NCBI RefSeq assembly: GCF_013377885.1
Contig: NZ_JABKAU010000002.1
Location: 162,594 to 226,593, forward strand
Reading direction: 5' to 3'
DNA length: 64,000 nt
Origin: Hymenobacter lapidiphilus
GTDB lineage: Bacteria > Bacteroidota > Bacteroidia > Cytophagales > Hymenobacteraceae
Both the position numbers and the translations under genes were made by a program. The notes under the pieces are model-generated. The model did no database searches. It worked only from the letters and a program-made list of their open reading frames with translations, and was not told the DNA's origin. The number at the start of each line of letters is the position of its first letter. Position 1 is the stretch's first letter. Positions 41,789 to 49,927 of the stretch are shown here, in pieces.

Positions 41789-44176
41789 CTACAGCTTGAT
41801 GCTGTCGGGAATGGCAATGGTGCCCTGGTTGATCTTCTCCAGCAAATCGTCTACCACGAGGCTGTCGACGGGTTCGGGGCGGCGGCGGGGTTCGGCCGTA
41901 ACGCACATGTACTTCTTGTTGATTTTGACTGTCGGCTGGGGCAAGGGGCCCATTCTGAGGTCGAGCTCGGGGTCTTTGTAGAGCTTTTCCATGTAGGTGC
42001 CGAAGATGGGCAGCGCCGTGCGGCCGCCTTCCCCCTGCTGCGAGCCGACGAAGTGGATGCTCCGGTCTTCGCCACCCACCCACACGCCAGTTACCAGGTC
42101 TTTGGTGATGCCCATGTACCAGCCGTCGGAGTAGTTGCTGGTGGTGCCGGTTTTGCCGCCAATCTGGTTGTTTTTCTTCCAGAGGTCGTAGTCCCAGAGG
42201 GCCTGCGAGGTGCCGCCGGGCTCCTCCATGCCGCCGCGCAGCATGTAGGTCATCAGCCAGGCGGTTTCGGCCGGAATCACGCGCTTCTGGCGGGGGTCGA
42301 ACTGCACCAGCACGTTGCCGTTCTGGTCTTCGATACGGGTGATGAGCATGGGCTCGGGCCGAAAACCCTGATTCACGAACGTGCTGTAGGCATTCACCAT
42401 CTCGTACACGCTCACATCACCGCCCGAGCCCAGCCCGATGCTGGGCACGCCCAGCAGCTTGCTCTTGATGCCTACTTTGTGGGCGTACTTGGCCACGTTG
42501 TCCCAGCCGACTTTCTCGGTGAGCTGGGCCGTAACCGAGTTCACCGAGCGGGCCATGGCGTAGCGCAGCGTCATGTTCATGCCAGTATACTCACGGGTTA
42601 CGTTGTCGGGCTTCCACTCCATGGGCTCGCCGTTTTCCACGTAGTTGATGGTCACGCGCTCATCCCGGATTCGGTCGCAGGGGGCGTAGCCGTTATCAAT
42701 GGCCGTCAGGTACACGAAGGGCTTGAAGGTGGAGCCAGCCTGGCGCTTGCCCTGCTTCACGTGGTCGTACTGGAAAAAGCGGTAGTCGATGCCGCCCACC
42801 CAGGCCTTGATTTGGCCGGTGTAGGGGTCCATCGACATCAGGCCAGCGTGCAGAAATTGCTTGTAGTAGGCCAGCGAATCGAGCGGCGAGAGCAGCAGCG
42901 TGGTGTCCCGGTCGCCTTTCCAAGTGAACACCTTCATGGGCCGCTTGGCGTTCAGGGCCGAATCGAGGCGGGCAGGCTGGCCCTCGTAGCGGGCAGCCAG
43001 GCGTTTGTACTGCTGGGTGCGCTTCATTTGGGTTTCGATGAAGTTGGGAATCACGTTGCCGTCCTCGTCCACCCAGGGGTCGGTGCCACGGTTGCGCCAG
43101 AACCGGTCGAAGGACTGCTGCAGGCTCTTCATCTTTTTATCCACCGACTCCTCGGCGTGGGTCTGCATGCGCGAGTCGATGGTGGTGTACACCTTCAGGC
43201 CGTCGCGGTAGAGGTCGTAGCCGTTCGCCTTGCACCACTCATTGGCCCGCTGGCTGATGGCGCTGCGGTAGTAGGTTTCGGGCCCATCAACGTGCTTTTC
43301 GACCTGGTACTGCAGCACGATGGGCGTGGCCTGCTGGGCGCCTACCTCATCGGCAGACAACACACCGGCCTGGCCCATGCGCGTGAGCACTAGGTCGCGG
43401 CGACGCTTGGCGGCTTCGGGGTGGAACTGGGGGTTGAAGGCCGTGGGGTTGTTGAGCATGCCTACCAGCATGGCGGCCTGCTCGACAGTGAGCGAGTCGG
43501 GCGAGGTGCTGTAGAACGTTTTGGCGGCTACTTTCACCCCATAGGCCTGCGAACCGTACTCGACGGTATTGAAGTACAGGGCCAGAATTTCGTTTTTCGT
43601 GTAGCGGCGCTCCAGCTCCACAGCCGTGAGCCACTCCTTGGTTTTGCTGATAATGGTACCCACCAGCGGCACCCGGCCCAGCAGACCGGTGTTTTCTTTG
43701 CGGCGGGTTTTGTAGAGGTTTTTGGCCAGCTGCTGGGTGATGGTGGAGCCCCCGCCCCCATTACCACCCGTCGCCACGCCCGCCACGGCCCGGGCTATAG
43801 CAATAGGGTCGATGCCCGAATGATCCTGGTAACGCGCATCCTCCGTGGCGACGAGAGCCTTAATTAGCCAGGGCGACATTTTGCTGAGCGGTACGGGGCT
43901 GCGGTTTTCGCGGAAGTAGCGGCCCAGCAGCACACCGTCGGCGGTGAACACCTGCGAGGGCCGCTCAACGCGCGGACTCTCCAGCTCCTCCAGGCTCGGC
44001 GACTTGCCAAACAGGAACATGAAGTTCATGCTTACCAGAATCGGGTAGAGCAGAAATACGCCTAATCCTACCACAAAACCGGCCCACAAGAGCCGGGAAA
44101 CGCGGTTGGGCCAGCGCCGCCGGGGCCGGGCAGCAGCGGCAGAATCAGTTGGTTGAGGGCTTTGGGAAGCAGACAT
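41789..44176 (-). CDS. Class A penicillin-binding protein (transglycosylase/transpeptidase, PBP1A type)
   Basis: 795 residues, bifunctional peptidoglycan synthase. One membrane helix near 30-52 after a basic stretch (ARPRRRWPNRVSRLLWAGFV). GT51 motifs: ATEDARYQDHSGID, GGSTITQQLAKNLYK, KTKEWLTAVELERRYTKNEI LALYFNTVEYGSQAYG. Transpeptidase motifs: AGSTFKPF (SxxK), RSVNS (SxN) and GKTGTTSNYSDGWY (KTG). C-terminal tail Pro/Arg-rich. The inner ATG at 44176 is preferred to that at 44209 (family start). Acts in the periplasm on lipid II. Confidence 0.96.
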   Translation of the reverse strand: MSASQSPQPTDSAAAARPRRRWPNRVSRLLWAGFVVGLGVFLLYPILVSMNFMFLFGKSPSLEELESPRVERPSQVFTADGVLLGRYFRENRSPVPLSKMSPWLIKALVATEDARYQDHSGIDPIAIARAVAGVATGGNGGGGSTITQQLAKNLYKTRRKENTGLLGRVPLVGTIISKTKEWLTAVELERRYTKNEILALYFNTVEYGSQAYGVKVAAKTFYSTSPDSLTVEQAAMLVGMLNNPTAFNPQFHPEAAKRRRDLVLTRMGQAGVLSADEVGAQQATPIVLQYQVEKHVDGPETYYRSAISQRANEWCKANGYDLYRDGLKVYTTIDSRMQTHAEESVDKKMKSLQQSFDRFWRNRGTDPWVDEDGNVIPNFIETQMKRTQQYKRLAARYEGQPARLDSALNAKRPMKVFTWKGDRDTTLLLSPLDSLAYYKQFLHAGLMSMDPYTGQIKAWVGGIDYRFFQYDHVKQGKRQAGSTFKPFVYLTAIDNGYAPCDRIRDERVTINYVENGEPMEWKPDNVTREYTGMNMTLRYAMARSVNSVTAQLTEKVGWDNVAKYAHKVGIKSKLLGVPSIGLGSGGDVSVYEMVNAYSTFVNQGFRPEPMLITRIEDQNGNVLVQFDPRQKRVIPAETAWLMTYMLRGGMEEPGGTSQALWDYDLWKKNNQIGGKTGTTSNYSDGWYMGITKDLVTGVWVGGEDRSIHFVGSQQGEGGRTALPIFGTYMEKLYKDPELDLRMGPLPQPTVKINKKYMCVTAEPRRRPEPVDSLVVDDLLEKINQGTIAIPDSIKL

Positions 44177-44225
44177 GCAGGGCGCGGAGTAGCAGGCAGC
44201 ACCGGGCAAGCCGGCAGCGGAACCG

Positions 44226-44233
44226 CAAATATA
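44226..44233 (-). promoter_or_regulatory. Promoter -7 element of the penicillin-binding protein gene
   Basis: Minus strand TATATTTG, exact TAnnTTTG, 50 bases before the start. Confidence 0.55.
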
Positions 44234-44266
44234 CCAGTTGCGGCCGGCCCGCCGGAAATGGTTCGG

Positions 44267-44662
44267 TTACTGGCTGGCCAGTCGGTTGGCCTCTGCCCGT
44301 TGCGTAGCCCAAGTGGCCAGTACCAGCAGCGTACCTTTCAGCCCGTCGAGCAGCAGGTTGTCGAAGCGCCCGTACCCCAGGTATAAGCCCAGTCCAATCC
44401 CTATCCACCAAAACCCCAGCAGGTAGCACAAGGCCGGGTAGCCGGCATGGCGCCGCCACACCCACACGAGGGCCAGCACAATGGCCAGACTCACGAACAG
44501 TAGCAACCAGGCCAGTACAAAGGCCAGAAACCGGGTATCGGGCGTAACGCCGACGCCAAATTTGGCCAGCAGCATTTCGGGTGCCAGGAAGCCGCCAACC
44601 GTCAGTACCAGTTCGAAGACCAGCGCCAGAACCAGCAGACTCAGAAGTAGCGTACGGGCCAT
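44267..44662 (-). CDS. Small membrane protein, 131 residues, four helices
   Basis: Four hydrophobic segments at about 5-27, 45-68, 75-97 and 105-122, with charged loops (VWVWRRHAGYPALCY). No family recognised; the start (MARTLLLSLLVLALVFELVL) looks natural. It begins the membrane-protein region up to 49865. Confidence 0.65.
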   Translation of the reverse strand: MARTLLLSLLVLALVFELVLTVGGFLAPEMLLAKFGVGVTPDTRFLAFVLAWLLLFVSLAIVLALVWVWRRHAGYPALCYLLGFWWIGIGLGLYLGYGRFDNLLLDGLKGTLLVLATWATQRAEANRLASQ

Positions 44663-44765
44663 GCAGATATAGTTAGCAGCCGGCGAGGTTGCCTAAAGCT
44701 GAGCCGGAAGCTAGCGAAATTGTCGCGGCTCGCTAATCCACTCGCCATGTGCCAAGCCAATGCAG

Positions 44766-45131
44766 CTAGCGGGCCAGGCTCATCAACAACCCGAGCAGTA
44801 GTATGAATGACGAAACAGTTGCCAGGGCATAGGAGCCAACGATTACCAACTGCCAGAAGCCCCGCCACCACCAGTGCCTCACTTGGTGCGTCAACCGTTG
44901 AGCCGTGTAGATTCCCATCCATGGTATAAGGGCCAGACCAACCAGCAGCAACACGATAAACCACTTTTCGGCCTGCGGGTAATGCGGCCACAGCTCCCGC
45001 TGAAATAGCAGATTTAAGCCACTAAATATCAGCAGCGCCAACACACACCACGCCAGCCGCGGCACGGCCGGCAGCAGCAACTGCCACACGAACTGCCAGA
45101 GCTGGGCTGCATATGATGCGGCCGGCCTCAT
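44766..45131 (-). CDS. Small membrane protein, 121 residues, three helices
   Basis: Hydrophobic segments at about 20-42, 53-72 and 93-120 (GFWQLVIVGSYALATVSSFI). Overlaps the next upstream gene by 4 bases (45128-45131), so it is translated in the same operon. No family recognised. Confidence 0.6.
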   Translation of the reverse strand: MRPAASYAAQLWQFVWQLLLPAVPRLAWCVLALLIFSGLNLLFQRELWPHYPQAEKWFIVLLLVGLALIPWMGIYTAQRLTHQVRHWWWRGFWQLVIVGSYALATVSSFILLLGLLMSLAR

Positions 45132-45514
45132 TGTCCCAGCGGGTTTAGCAGCAGCCAGCCGGCCCCGAGCAACACCAGGAGCAACAGGCTACCAAGGTGA
45201 AAGACCACGCAGAGCCAGAACACGAAATCGGCCTGGTAGCGGGGCCGGTCAAGGAGCGAGGCCGGGGTATTAGGCAGGGCCAGCGGCAGCGTGGCCCGGT
45301 AAAGCACCACGGCGTTGGCCCCCGACAGCACCCCTGCCACCAGCAGCGGCTGCTGCCACAGCCACACCAGCGCAGCGAGAGCGGCCGTGTCGGTCGAGCC
45401 TAGGCGGTACCAGCCGGGTATCTGCCAGCTCACCCAGAGCACGGCCCCGGTCGCCAGCAGCACTGCCAGGCAGCGGCCGGGAGAAGTGGCGGCAAAGAAA
45501 GTTGAGTCGGACAT
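45128..45514 (-). CDS. Small membrane protein, paralogue of the 45533-45841 product
   Basis: About 128 residues from the ATG at 45514 (a TTG at 45523 is the alternative). Three or four hydrophobic stretches: CLAVLLATGAVLWVSW, AALVWLWQQPLLVAGVLSGA, FVFWLCVVFHLGSLLLLVLL. The pattern WxW near the start, then G..N..V..ATxPL, then FHLxxLxGSLLLLV is shared with the next gene, so the two arose by duplication. Confidence 0.6.
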   Translation of the reverse strand: MSDSTFFAATSPGRCLAVLLATGAVLWVSWQIPGWYRLGSTDTAALAALVWLWQQPLLVAGVLSGANAVVLYRATLPLALPNTPASLLDRPRYQADFVFWLCVVFHLGSLLLLVLLGAGWLLLNPLGQ

Positions 45515-45532
45515 TATGGTCAAGGAACAGGT

Positions 45533-45841
45533 TTAAGTCAGGGCTAAGGCAACCAAAAGGAGCAGGCTACCGGGCAGCGTCAAAAGGTGGAACAGCAGGC
45601 ACGGCACCAACACCAGACCCCTGCCCACATCCTGGCTGGCAGTTGGCCGGACACCGCGCCACAACGGACGAGTAGCCCCCCGGAATACCCAAATATTCAG
45701 CCCGCCAACCAGCAACAGCAGGACCGTTCCGTAACCGGATTCGGTCAGCAATTCCCGAGGAAGCACCAGCCATAGCCACAGCAGCCCAGTAGCTCCCACT
45801 ATGATTGCTAAACAGTGAGTAGTTGATCGGTAATCAGGCAT
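45533..45841 (-). CDS. Small membrane protein, 102 residues
   Basis: Three hydrophobic stretches (AIIVGATGLLWLWLVLP, YGTVLLLLVGGLNIWVF, VLVPCLLFHLLTLPGSLLLL). Shares the order and key residues with the product of 45128-45514. Function unknown. Confidence 0.55.
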   Translation of the reverse strand: MPDYRSTTHCLAIIVGATGLLWLWLVLPRELLTESGYGTVLLLLVGGLNIWVFRGATRPLWRGVRPTASQDVGRGLVLVPCLLFHLLTLPGSLLLLVALALT

Positions 45842-45917
45842 CGGTGAGGGGAAAGCAAGTTGTTGCTGCTTGAGAATGAAGAGTAAAAATCAGCCTTTCA
45901 GCCTTTTCAGAAGAAAC

Positions 45918-46148
45918 TCACCGAACTGCCACGGCCGCCGCGCCTGAGTCCCAAAGCAGCATCACGTGCAGCAGTGTCCAGAGGACGGAGCCGAGCAACA
46001 GGGCCGCTGCAGGCAGCACTATAGTCAGCAGGCGGCGGCTCCGTTCGGGGGGCGTGGCGGCCCGCTCGCGCCAGGTGAGCAGCGTAGCCAAGCTAACGAT
46101 GCTGGCCACACACCAGAATAGGCCGAGGAAAGTGAGGAAGAAAATCAT
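45918..46148 (-). CDS. Small membrane protein, 76 residues, two helices
   Basis: MIFFLTFLGLFWCVASIVSL is the first helix, then a charged loop (WRERAATPPERSRR), then LLTIVLPAAALLLGSVLWTL LHVMLL. The short length and no family match keep the confidence moderate; the start is natural and codons are normal for the region. Confidence 0.5.
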   Translation of the reverse strand: MIFFLTFLGLFWCVASIVSLATLLTWRERAATPPERSRRLLTIVLPAAALLLGSVLWTLLHVMLLWDSGAAAVAVR

Positions 46149-46154
46149 TGGTTT

Positions 46155-46256
46155 GAGCTTTCAGCCATCAGCCGTTAGCGGACAGCTTTTGGGGAGAGAA
46201 TAATCGGTAGTTGAGCAAGCGAAGCGGAGGCTGACAGCTAATGGCTGAAAGCTGAG
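46155..46256. repeat. Repeat family C, inverted pair
   Basis: Left arm 46155-46190 (AGCTTTCAGCCATCAGCCGT...) and right arm 46229-46256 (GCTGACAGCTAATGGCTGAA AGC) are reverse complements with few mismatches. The right arm overlaps the last codons of the DUF4173 gene at 46238. Confidence 0.7.
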
Positions 46257-47872
46257 TAATAAGCCGCCGATTCGGCCCCGGTCCAGCTTTGCCAGGTGCG
46301 CTGGCGCTCGTAATTCAACTGCCAGGCAGCGAGGCGGCGCTGGATGAGGGCGCGGGCCTCGGCGGGCGGGGCCGTTTCTTCGGTGTAGCTGCCGGGCGGG
46401 CTGATGATGATACGGCTCATGCCGTCGAGCACCTGCTGCCGGGCGGCCAGTTCGGGCAGCACGCGGGCGGGCATTTCGAGCAGGAAGCCGAGGTCGAGGG
46501 TGCCAAAACGGGCGTTGAGATTGTAGCGGGCAATCCAGATTTCCCAGTTGCCCAGCGCCAGCAACAGCAGTAGCCCGTAGGCAGCCAGCGAGTTGAGGCG
46601 CACCAGGGAAAAGGCCGAGCGGCGCTGCCAGATTTTGAGCAGCACCGTAACCAGCCCAAACAAAGTCAGCAGCAGAAACCCGTACACCCCGATGCGCTTG
46701 TAGGCCAGGCCGGTGTATTGGATGTAGTAATAGTTGCGCAGCCCCACCGACACCATCAGCACCGCGTTCTGCACCACCCAGATAGTAGCGCCCCAGCGCA
46801 AGGCCGCCAGCCCGGGCTGGTAGAAGTTGAGGTTGCGCCGGAAGAACCACAGCACAATGCCCATGGCCACCAGAATACTGAAAATGAGCACGTAGGTACC
46901 CTCGTGCACAAACTGCGTGAGGTCGAAGCCGGGGGCCGGCACAAAGCCGAACCAGATCCAGCGGACATCGATGACGTTAACGACCAGCAGCAGCGCGTTC
47001 ACGAGGCCGAACACAGCCAGGGCCGCCAGGTACTCCTTGCGCAAATCGAGGGCCTTGCGGTTGAGGTTCCGGAAATCGGGCCGGCGCACGCCCAACGAGG
47101 CCACCCGGTCGCGCTGCCGCCGTACAAACTCGCCCATACGCGACTCCTGGTCCTGGAAAAAGTGCAGCGGCACAACCACCAGTGCCCCGGCCGTAAGCGC
47201 GAAACCAACCAGAAAAAACAGCAGGTGCGGAATGGAAATAGCGGGCAGCAGCGCCAGCAGCCAGTCGCCCAGCCAGCCCAGTACCTGCCCGGCCAGGGCC
47301 TCGTAGCGCGGATTGGCCAGCACGAACAGGAAGTGGAAAACTACCAGCACCGCCAACGGCGCCAGCAGCAAACGGCCATAGAAGCGCGTGCGGCCCCAAC
47401 GGCCCGCTCCGGCGCTGGGCAGCCGCAGGTAGGGCAGCAACTCTGGCAGCACCCGCGCCGCGCCGCCCAGCGCCGTGAGCAGCGCAAAAGCCAGCAGCCG
47501 CAAATGGGGCTGGTTGATGAAGCCCAGCAGCATAACCACCGAAGCCACGCAGGCCAGCCAGGCCGCCGCCGAGCCGTACCAAAGCACGGCGCCCGCGCTT
47601 AGCAGCGTGCCGGCCAGCAGCAGCCGGAAGTAGCCCGAGCGCCACGCCGCCGCGTGCTTCGGCAGCCCCACCAGCGTTGCCGCTACTACAAACAGCGTGT
47701 ACAGCGCCAGATTCAGGCCCACGCCCTGCCGGTAGAACAGTACATCGAACAGCACCGCGCCCAGCGGCAGCAACAGTTTCTGGAGGGCGGTGAGGGGCAG
47801 CGGGATGCGGCGGGCCGTAGCGGCGGCAGTAGTAAGGCCGGCAGCATTGGGGTTTGCAGTGAATGTGGTCAT
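46238..47872 (-). CDS. DUF4173/DUF4153 membrane protein
   Basis: 544 residues with about 12 hydrophobic helices. Family-specific pieces are FVHEGTYVLIFSILVAMGIV LWFF, LRNYYYIQYTGLAYKRIGVY GFLLLTLFGLVTVLLKIWQR, ALGNWEIWIARYNLNAR. Integral membrane protein of unknown function, often beside an HTH_34 winged-helix regulator, as here. Its leader carries the perfect palindrome at 47890-47908. Confidence 0.88.
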   Translation of the reverse strand: MTTFTANPNAAGLTTAAATARRIPLPLTALQKLLLPLGAVLFDVLFYRQGVGLNLALYTLFVVAATLVGLPKHAAAWRSGYFRLLLAGTLLSAGAVLWYGSAAAWLACVASVVMLLGFINQPHLRLLAFALLTALGGAARVLPELLPYLRLPSAGAGRWGRTRFYGRLLLAPLAVLVVFHFLFVLANPRYEALAGQVLGWLGDWLLALLPAISIPHLLFFLVGFALTAGALVVVPLHFFQDQESRMGEFVRRQRDRVASLGVRRPDFRNLNRKALDLRKEYLAALAVFGLVNALLLVVNVIDVRWIWFGFVPAPGFDLTQFVHEGTYVLIFSILVAMGIVLWFFRRNLNFYQPGLAALRWGATIWVVQNAVLMVSVGLRNYYYIQYTGLAYKRIGVYGFLLLTLFGLVTVLLKIWQRRSAFSLVRLNSLAAYGLLLLLALGNWEIWIARYNLNARFGTLDLGFLLEMPARVLPELAARQQVLDGMSRIIISPPGSYTEETAPPAEARALIQRRLAAWQLNYERQRTWQSWTGAESAAYYSAFSH

Positions 47873-47889
47873 ATTAATTTATTTAAAAG

Positions 47890-47908
47890 AACTTTGAATT
47901 TCAAAGTT
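47890..47908. promoter_or_regulatory. Palindrome AACTTTGAA-T-TTCAAAGTT, predicted HTH_34 regulator operator
   Basis: A perfect 9-1-9 inverted repeat that contains CTTTG-N5-CAAAG, 17 bases before the DUF4173 start and directly after the regulator stop. The same CTTTG-N5-CAAAG with an AAAAGAACTTTG prefix occurs at 49066-49080. Two copies at starts of two local membrane-protein genes suggest a shared regulator; binding is inferred. Confidence 0.55.
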
Positions 47909-47930
47909 TAGGTGCAAAAAAAGGGCACTA

Positions 47931-48224
47931 TTACCCGCGCAACAGTTTTTCCAACGTCGCCAGATGTTCCTGAAAAGCCGTTTTGCCTTCCTTGGAAGCT
48001 GAGTAGGTGGTGTTGGGCTTCTTGCCAACGAATTGCTTGCTGACACTCACGTAGCCTGCTTTTTCGAGGGCCGCTACGTGGCTGGCGAGGTTGCCGTCGG
48101 TCAGGTCAAGGGCTTCCTTGAGCTCGGTGAAACTGACCACCTCGTTGGCCATGAGCACCGCCATCACGCCCAACCGCACCCGGTTGTCGAAAGCCTTATT
48201 GAGCGTGTGAATCAGGTGCTTCAA
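47931..48224 (-). CDS. HTH_34 winged-helix transcriptional regulator
   Basis: 97 residues: FDNRVRLGVMAVLMANEVVS FTELKEALDLTDGNLASHVA ALEKAGYVSVSKQFVGKKPN TTY is the HTH_34 (winged helix) signature, a MarR/ArsR-like DNA-binding domain with dimer helix at the C-terminus (KEGKTAFQEHLATLEKLL). No ligand domain. It precedes the DUF4173 gene and lies about 190 bases after the stop of the membrane protein gene (48413-49051). Confidence 0.92.
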   Translation of the reverse strand: MKHLIHTLNKAFDNRVRLGVMAVLMANEVVSFTELKEALDLTDGNLASHVAALEKAGYVSVSKQFVGKKPNTTYSASKEGKTAFQEHLATLEKLLRG

Positions 48225-48272
48225 TGCGGTGAATTGATGAGGTGATGAATAAATGAGTTTTTAAACAACGAG

Positions 48273-48401
48273 GTCATGCTGAGCGAAGGCGGAGCCGAAG
48301 TCGAAGCATCTCTACCGCTTTGTTGCCATAGCAATCAACCCATAAAATTAGCATTGCAGTAGAGACGCTTCGACTTCGGCTCCACCTCCCCTCAGCATGA
48401 C
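48273..48401. repeat. Dispersed repeat family B, inverted pair B4
   Basis: Left arm GTCATGCTGAGCGAAGGCGG... with CGAAGCATCTCTACCG; right arm CAGTAGAGACGCTTCGACTT... with CTCAGCATGAC at the end. It fills the gap between the membrane protein gene and the HTH_34 gene. Confidence 0.92.
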
Positions 48402-48412
48402 CCGCCGCTATT

Positions 48413-49051
48413 TCACCGCTCGTAGCGGTTATACATCAGCAAACCGTAGCCGATGTGGCCTAGGCCGAACCCGAGCGCAAAGAACAGCAGGCCGAGACCG
48501 GGAATCAACATGGCGACCAACCCGAGGCCGATTACGGTGAGGCCCAGCCAACGGATTTCGTCGAGGGTGTACTTGCTGGCGTTGAGCAGGGCCAGGCCGT
48601 AGAACAGTAGCATGCCCGGCACCACCAGGGCCACCGCGCCATCCAAGTACAAGGCAATGCAGAACAGCCCGCCCGACACCAGCGGAATAGCCAGGCTGAC
48701 GGCCAACCGCCGGCCCAACGCGCTCCAGAGCGGCTGCCCATTGCGGCGCGCCCGGCGCACCGTAAAAAACGTGGCCACCAGCAGCGCCACCACCACAATG
48801 CCCGCCGCCAGCAGCAGCAGAAACGGCAGCACTGCCCGCCGCTCGGCCGCCGAGCTTTCCAGCAGCCCAAGATAGCCGGCGTAAGGGTACAGCCGATTCA
48901 AATACCAGTGCCCGAAACCAGCGCCGGCCAGCGCCACCAACCCCGCCCCTACCCCGGCCAGTCCGCTCAGCGAAATAAAGCGCGACGACCGCTCCATGAT
49001 GGCGCGAATCTCGGTGAGTTGGGCAAGCGGATCGGGAGTGGGCTGGGCCAT
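48413..49051 (-). CDS. Membrane protein, six helices, regulon member by leader motif
   Basis: 212 residues from MAQPTPDPLAQLTEIRAIME RSSRFISLSG. Six hydrophobic stretches (ISLSGLAGVGAGLVALAGAG, FLLLLAAGIVVVALLVATFF, SLAIPLVSGGLFCIAL, ALVVPGMLLFYGLALL, WLGLTVIGLGLVAML, LFFALGFGLGHIGYGLLMY). This soluble N-term plus multi-helix layout is found next to HTH_34 regulators. Leader carries CTTTG-N5-CAAAG (49066-49080). Confidence 0.75.
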   Translation of the reverse strand: MAQPTPDPLAQLTEIRAIMERSSRFISLSGLAGVGAGLVALAGAGFGHWYLNRLYPYAGYLGLLESSAAERRAVLPFLLLLAAGIVVVALLVATFFTVRRARRNGQPLWSALGRRLAVSLAIPLVSGGLFCIALYLDGAVALVVPGMLLFYGLALLNASKYTLDEIRWLGLTVIGLGLVAMLIPGLGLLFFALGFGLGHIGYGLLMYNRYER

Positions 49052-49065
49052 ATCTTCAAAAAGAA

Positions 49066-49080
49066 CTTTGCGATACAAAG
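49066..49080. promoter_or_regulatory. CTTTG-N5-CAAAG palindrome, second predicted HTH_34 operator
   Basis: The motif is preceded by AAAAGAA as at 47885-47891, so the two sites share 12 identical bases (AAAAGAACTTTG) and the mirrored CAAAG. It lies 15 bases before the start of 48413-49051 on the minus strand. Confidence 0.5.
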
Positions 49081-49081
49081 A

Positions 49082-49430
49082 AAACACAATTTTGCCGATT
49101 CCCTCCTCGCTGTGACTTGTTTTTTTTTCGACACGCTCCGCTTACCGCAGGTAATCTGGCCGGATCGAGGTCCGGATTTGTCCCAAAATGAGCGAATGGC
49201 CAAACGCAGAGGGTTGTCGGACGGCGCTAAACCACCCTACCACTACAGGTGAGGCCTACTTCGGATGCCCCGTTTTGAAACAGCCATTTCCCATTAAAAA
49301 CCTGCTTTAAAGCAAACCAGCCCAGACTTTGGGACCGTAAGTTTTGGCGGCAATGCTCCTGTCATCGGCTGTCTGTCTACCCGATTTTCGATCATAAATG
49401 TATCCTCTCATTTCTCTAACCACCACTCCT
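49082..49430. other. Intergenic stretch without recognised gene
   Basis: About 350 bases between divergent genes. It holds a run of nine T residues (around 49120) and short reading frames only. I see no promoter match, repeat or RNA-like fold that I can support. Confidence 0.4.
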
Positions 49431-49865
49431 ATGACGCACACCTATACTTCGGCCAATTACTCTACCATTACCCGCACCCTTATTCTGTGGCTGCTGAGCA
49501 ACCTCGGCGGCACCCTCTGGCTGCTGCTGGATTTCGCCTACACCCGGCTCGATGACTATTCGATTGCCCTGATGGTGGGCCTGACGGCGGCAATTGCGTC
49601 GTTGGCCATCGTGCCGCTGGTGGTGCCTTTTTTCCTGTTCATGAGCCAACTGCAGGCAAACTGGCCACGCCGCACAATGGCGCTGACAGGCATCATCCTG
49701 TTTTTTCTGCTCATTAACGTTTTGCTCTTCGACCTCGTCCCGATGAATTCGTTGACCGAACTGCTGCCGTTTTCGCTGCCATACGGCGTGGCGGCGGTGC
49801 TGGGTGTGTTGTGGCTCTACGGGCCGGCCCGCCACGTAGCCGCCCCTTCGCGGCGGCCGGCCTAG
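49431..49865 (+). CDS. Membrane protein, four helices, 144 residues
   Basis: From MTHTYTSANYSTITRTLILW, with hydrophobic stretches TLILWLLSNLGGTLWLLLDF, GLTAAIASLAIVPLVVPFFL, TGIILFFLLINVLLFDLV and LPYGVAAVLGVLWLYG. No family recognised. The ATG at 49398 is the alternative; the later one is nearer the usual start context. Stands between the regulon region and the methyltransferase gene. Confidence 0.6.
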   Translation: MTHTYTSANYSTITRTLILWLLSNLGGTLWLLLDFAYTRLDDYSIALMVGLTAAIASLAIVPLVVPFFLFMSQLQANWPRRTMALTGIILFFLLINVLLFDLVPMNSLTELLPFSLPYGVAAVLGVLWLYGPARHVAAPSRRPA

Positions 49866-49927
49866 CGGCCTGTTTGCGTGGGCCTGGCCGGCCAACACAA
49901 CGCCTGCTCTGCCCGTAAGCTCACGGC

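Noticed and set aside
41723..43393. 556-codon open frame opposite the penicillin-binding protein gene
   Set aside because: Shadow of a GC-rich gene with all catalytic motifs on the minus strand.
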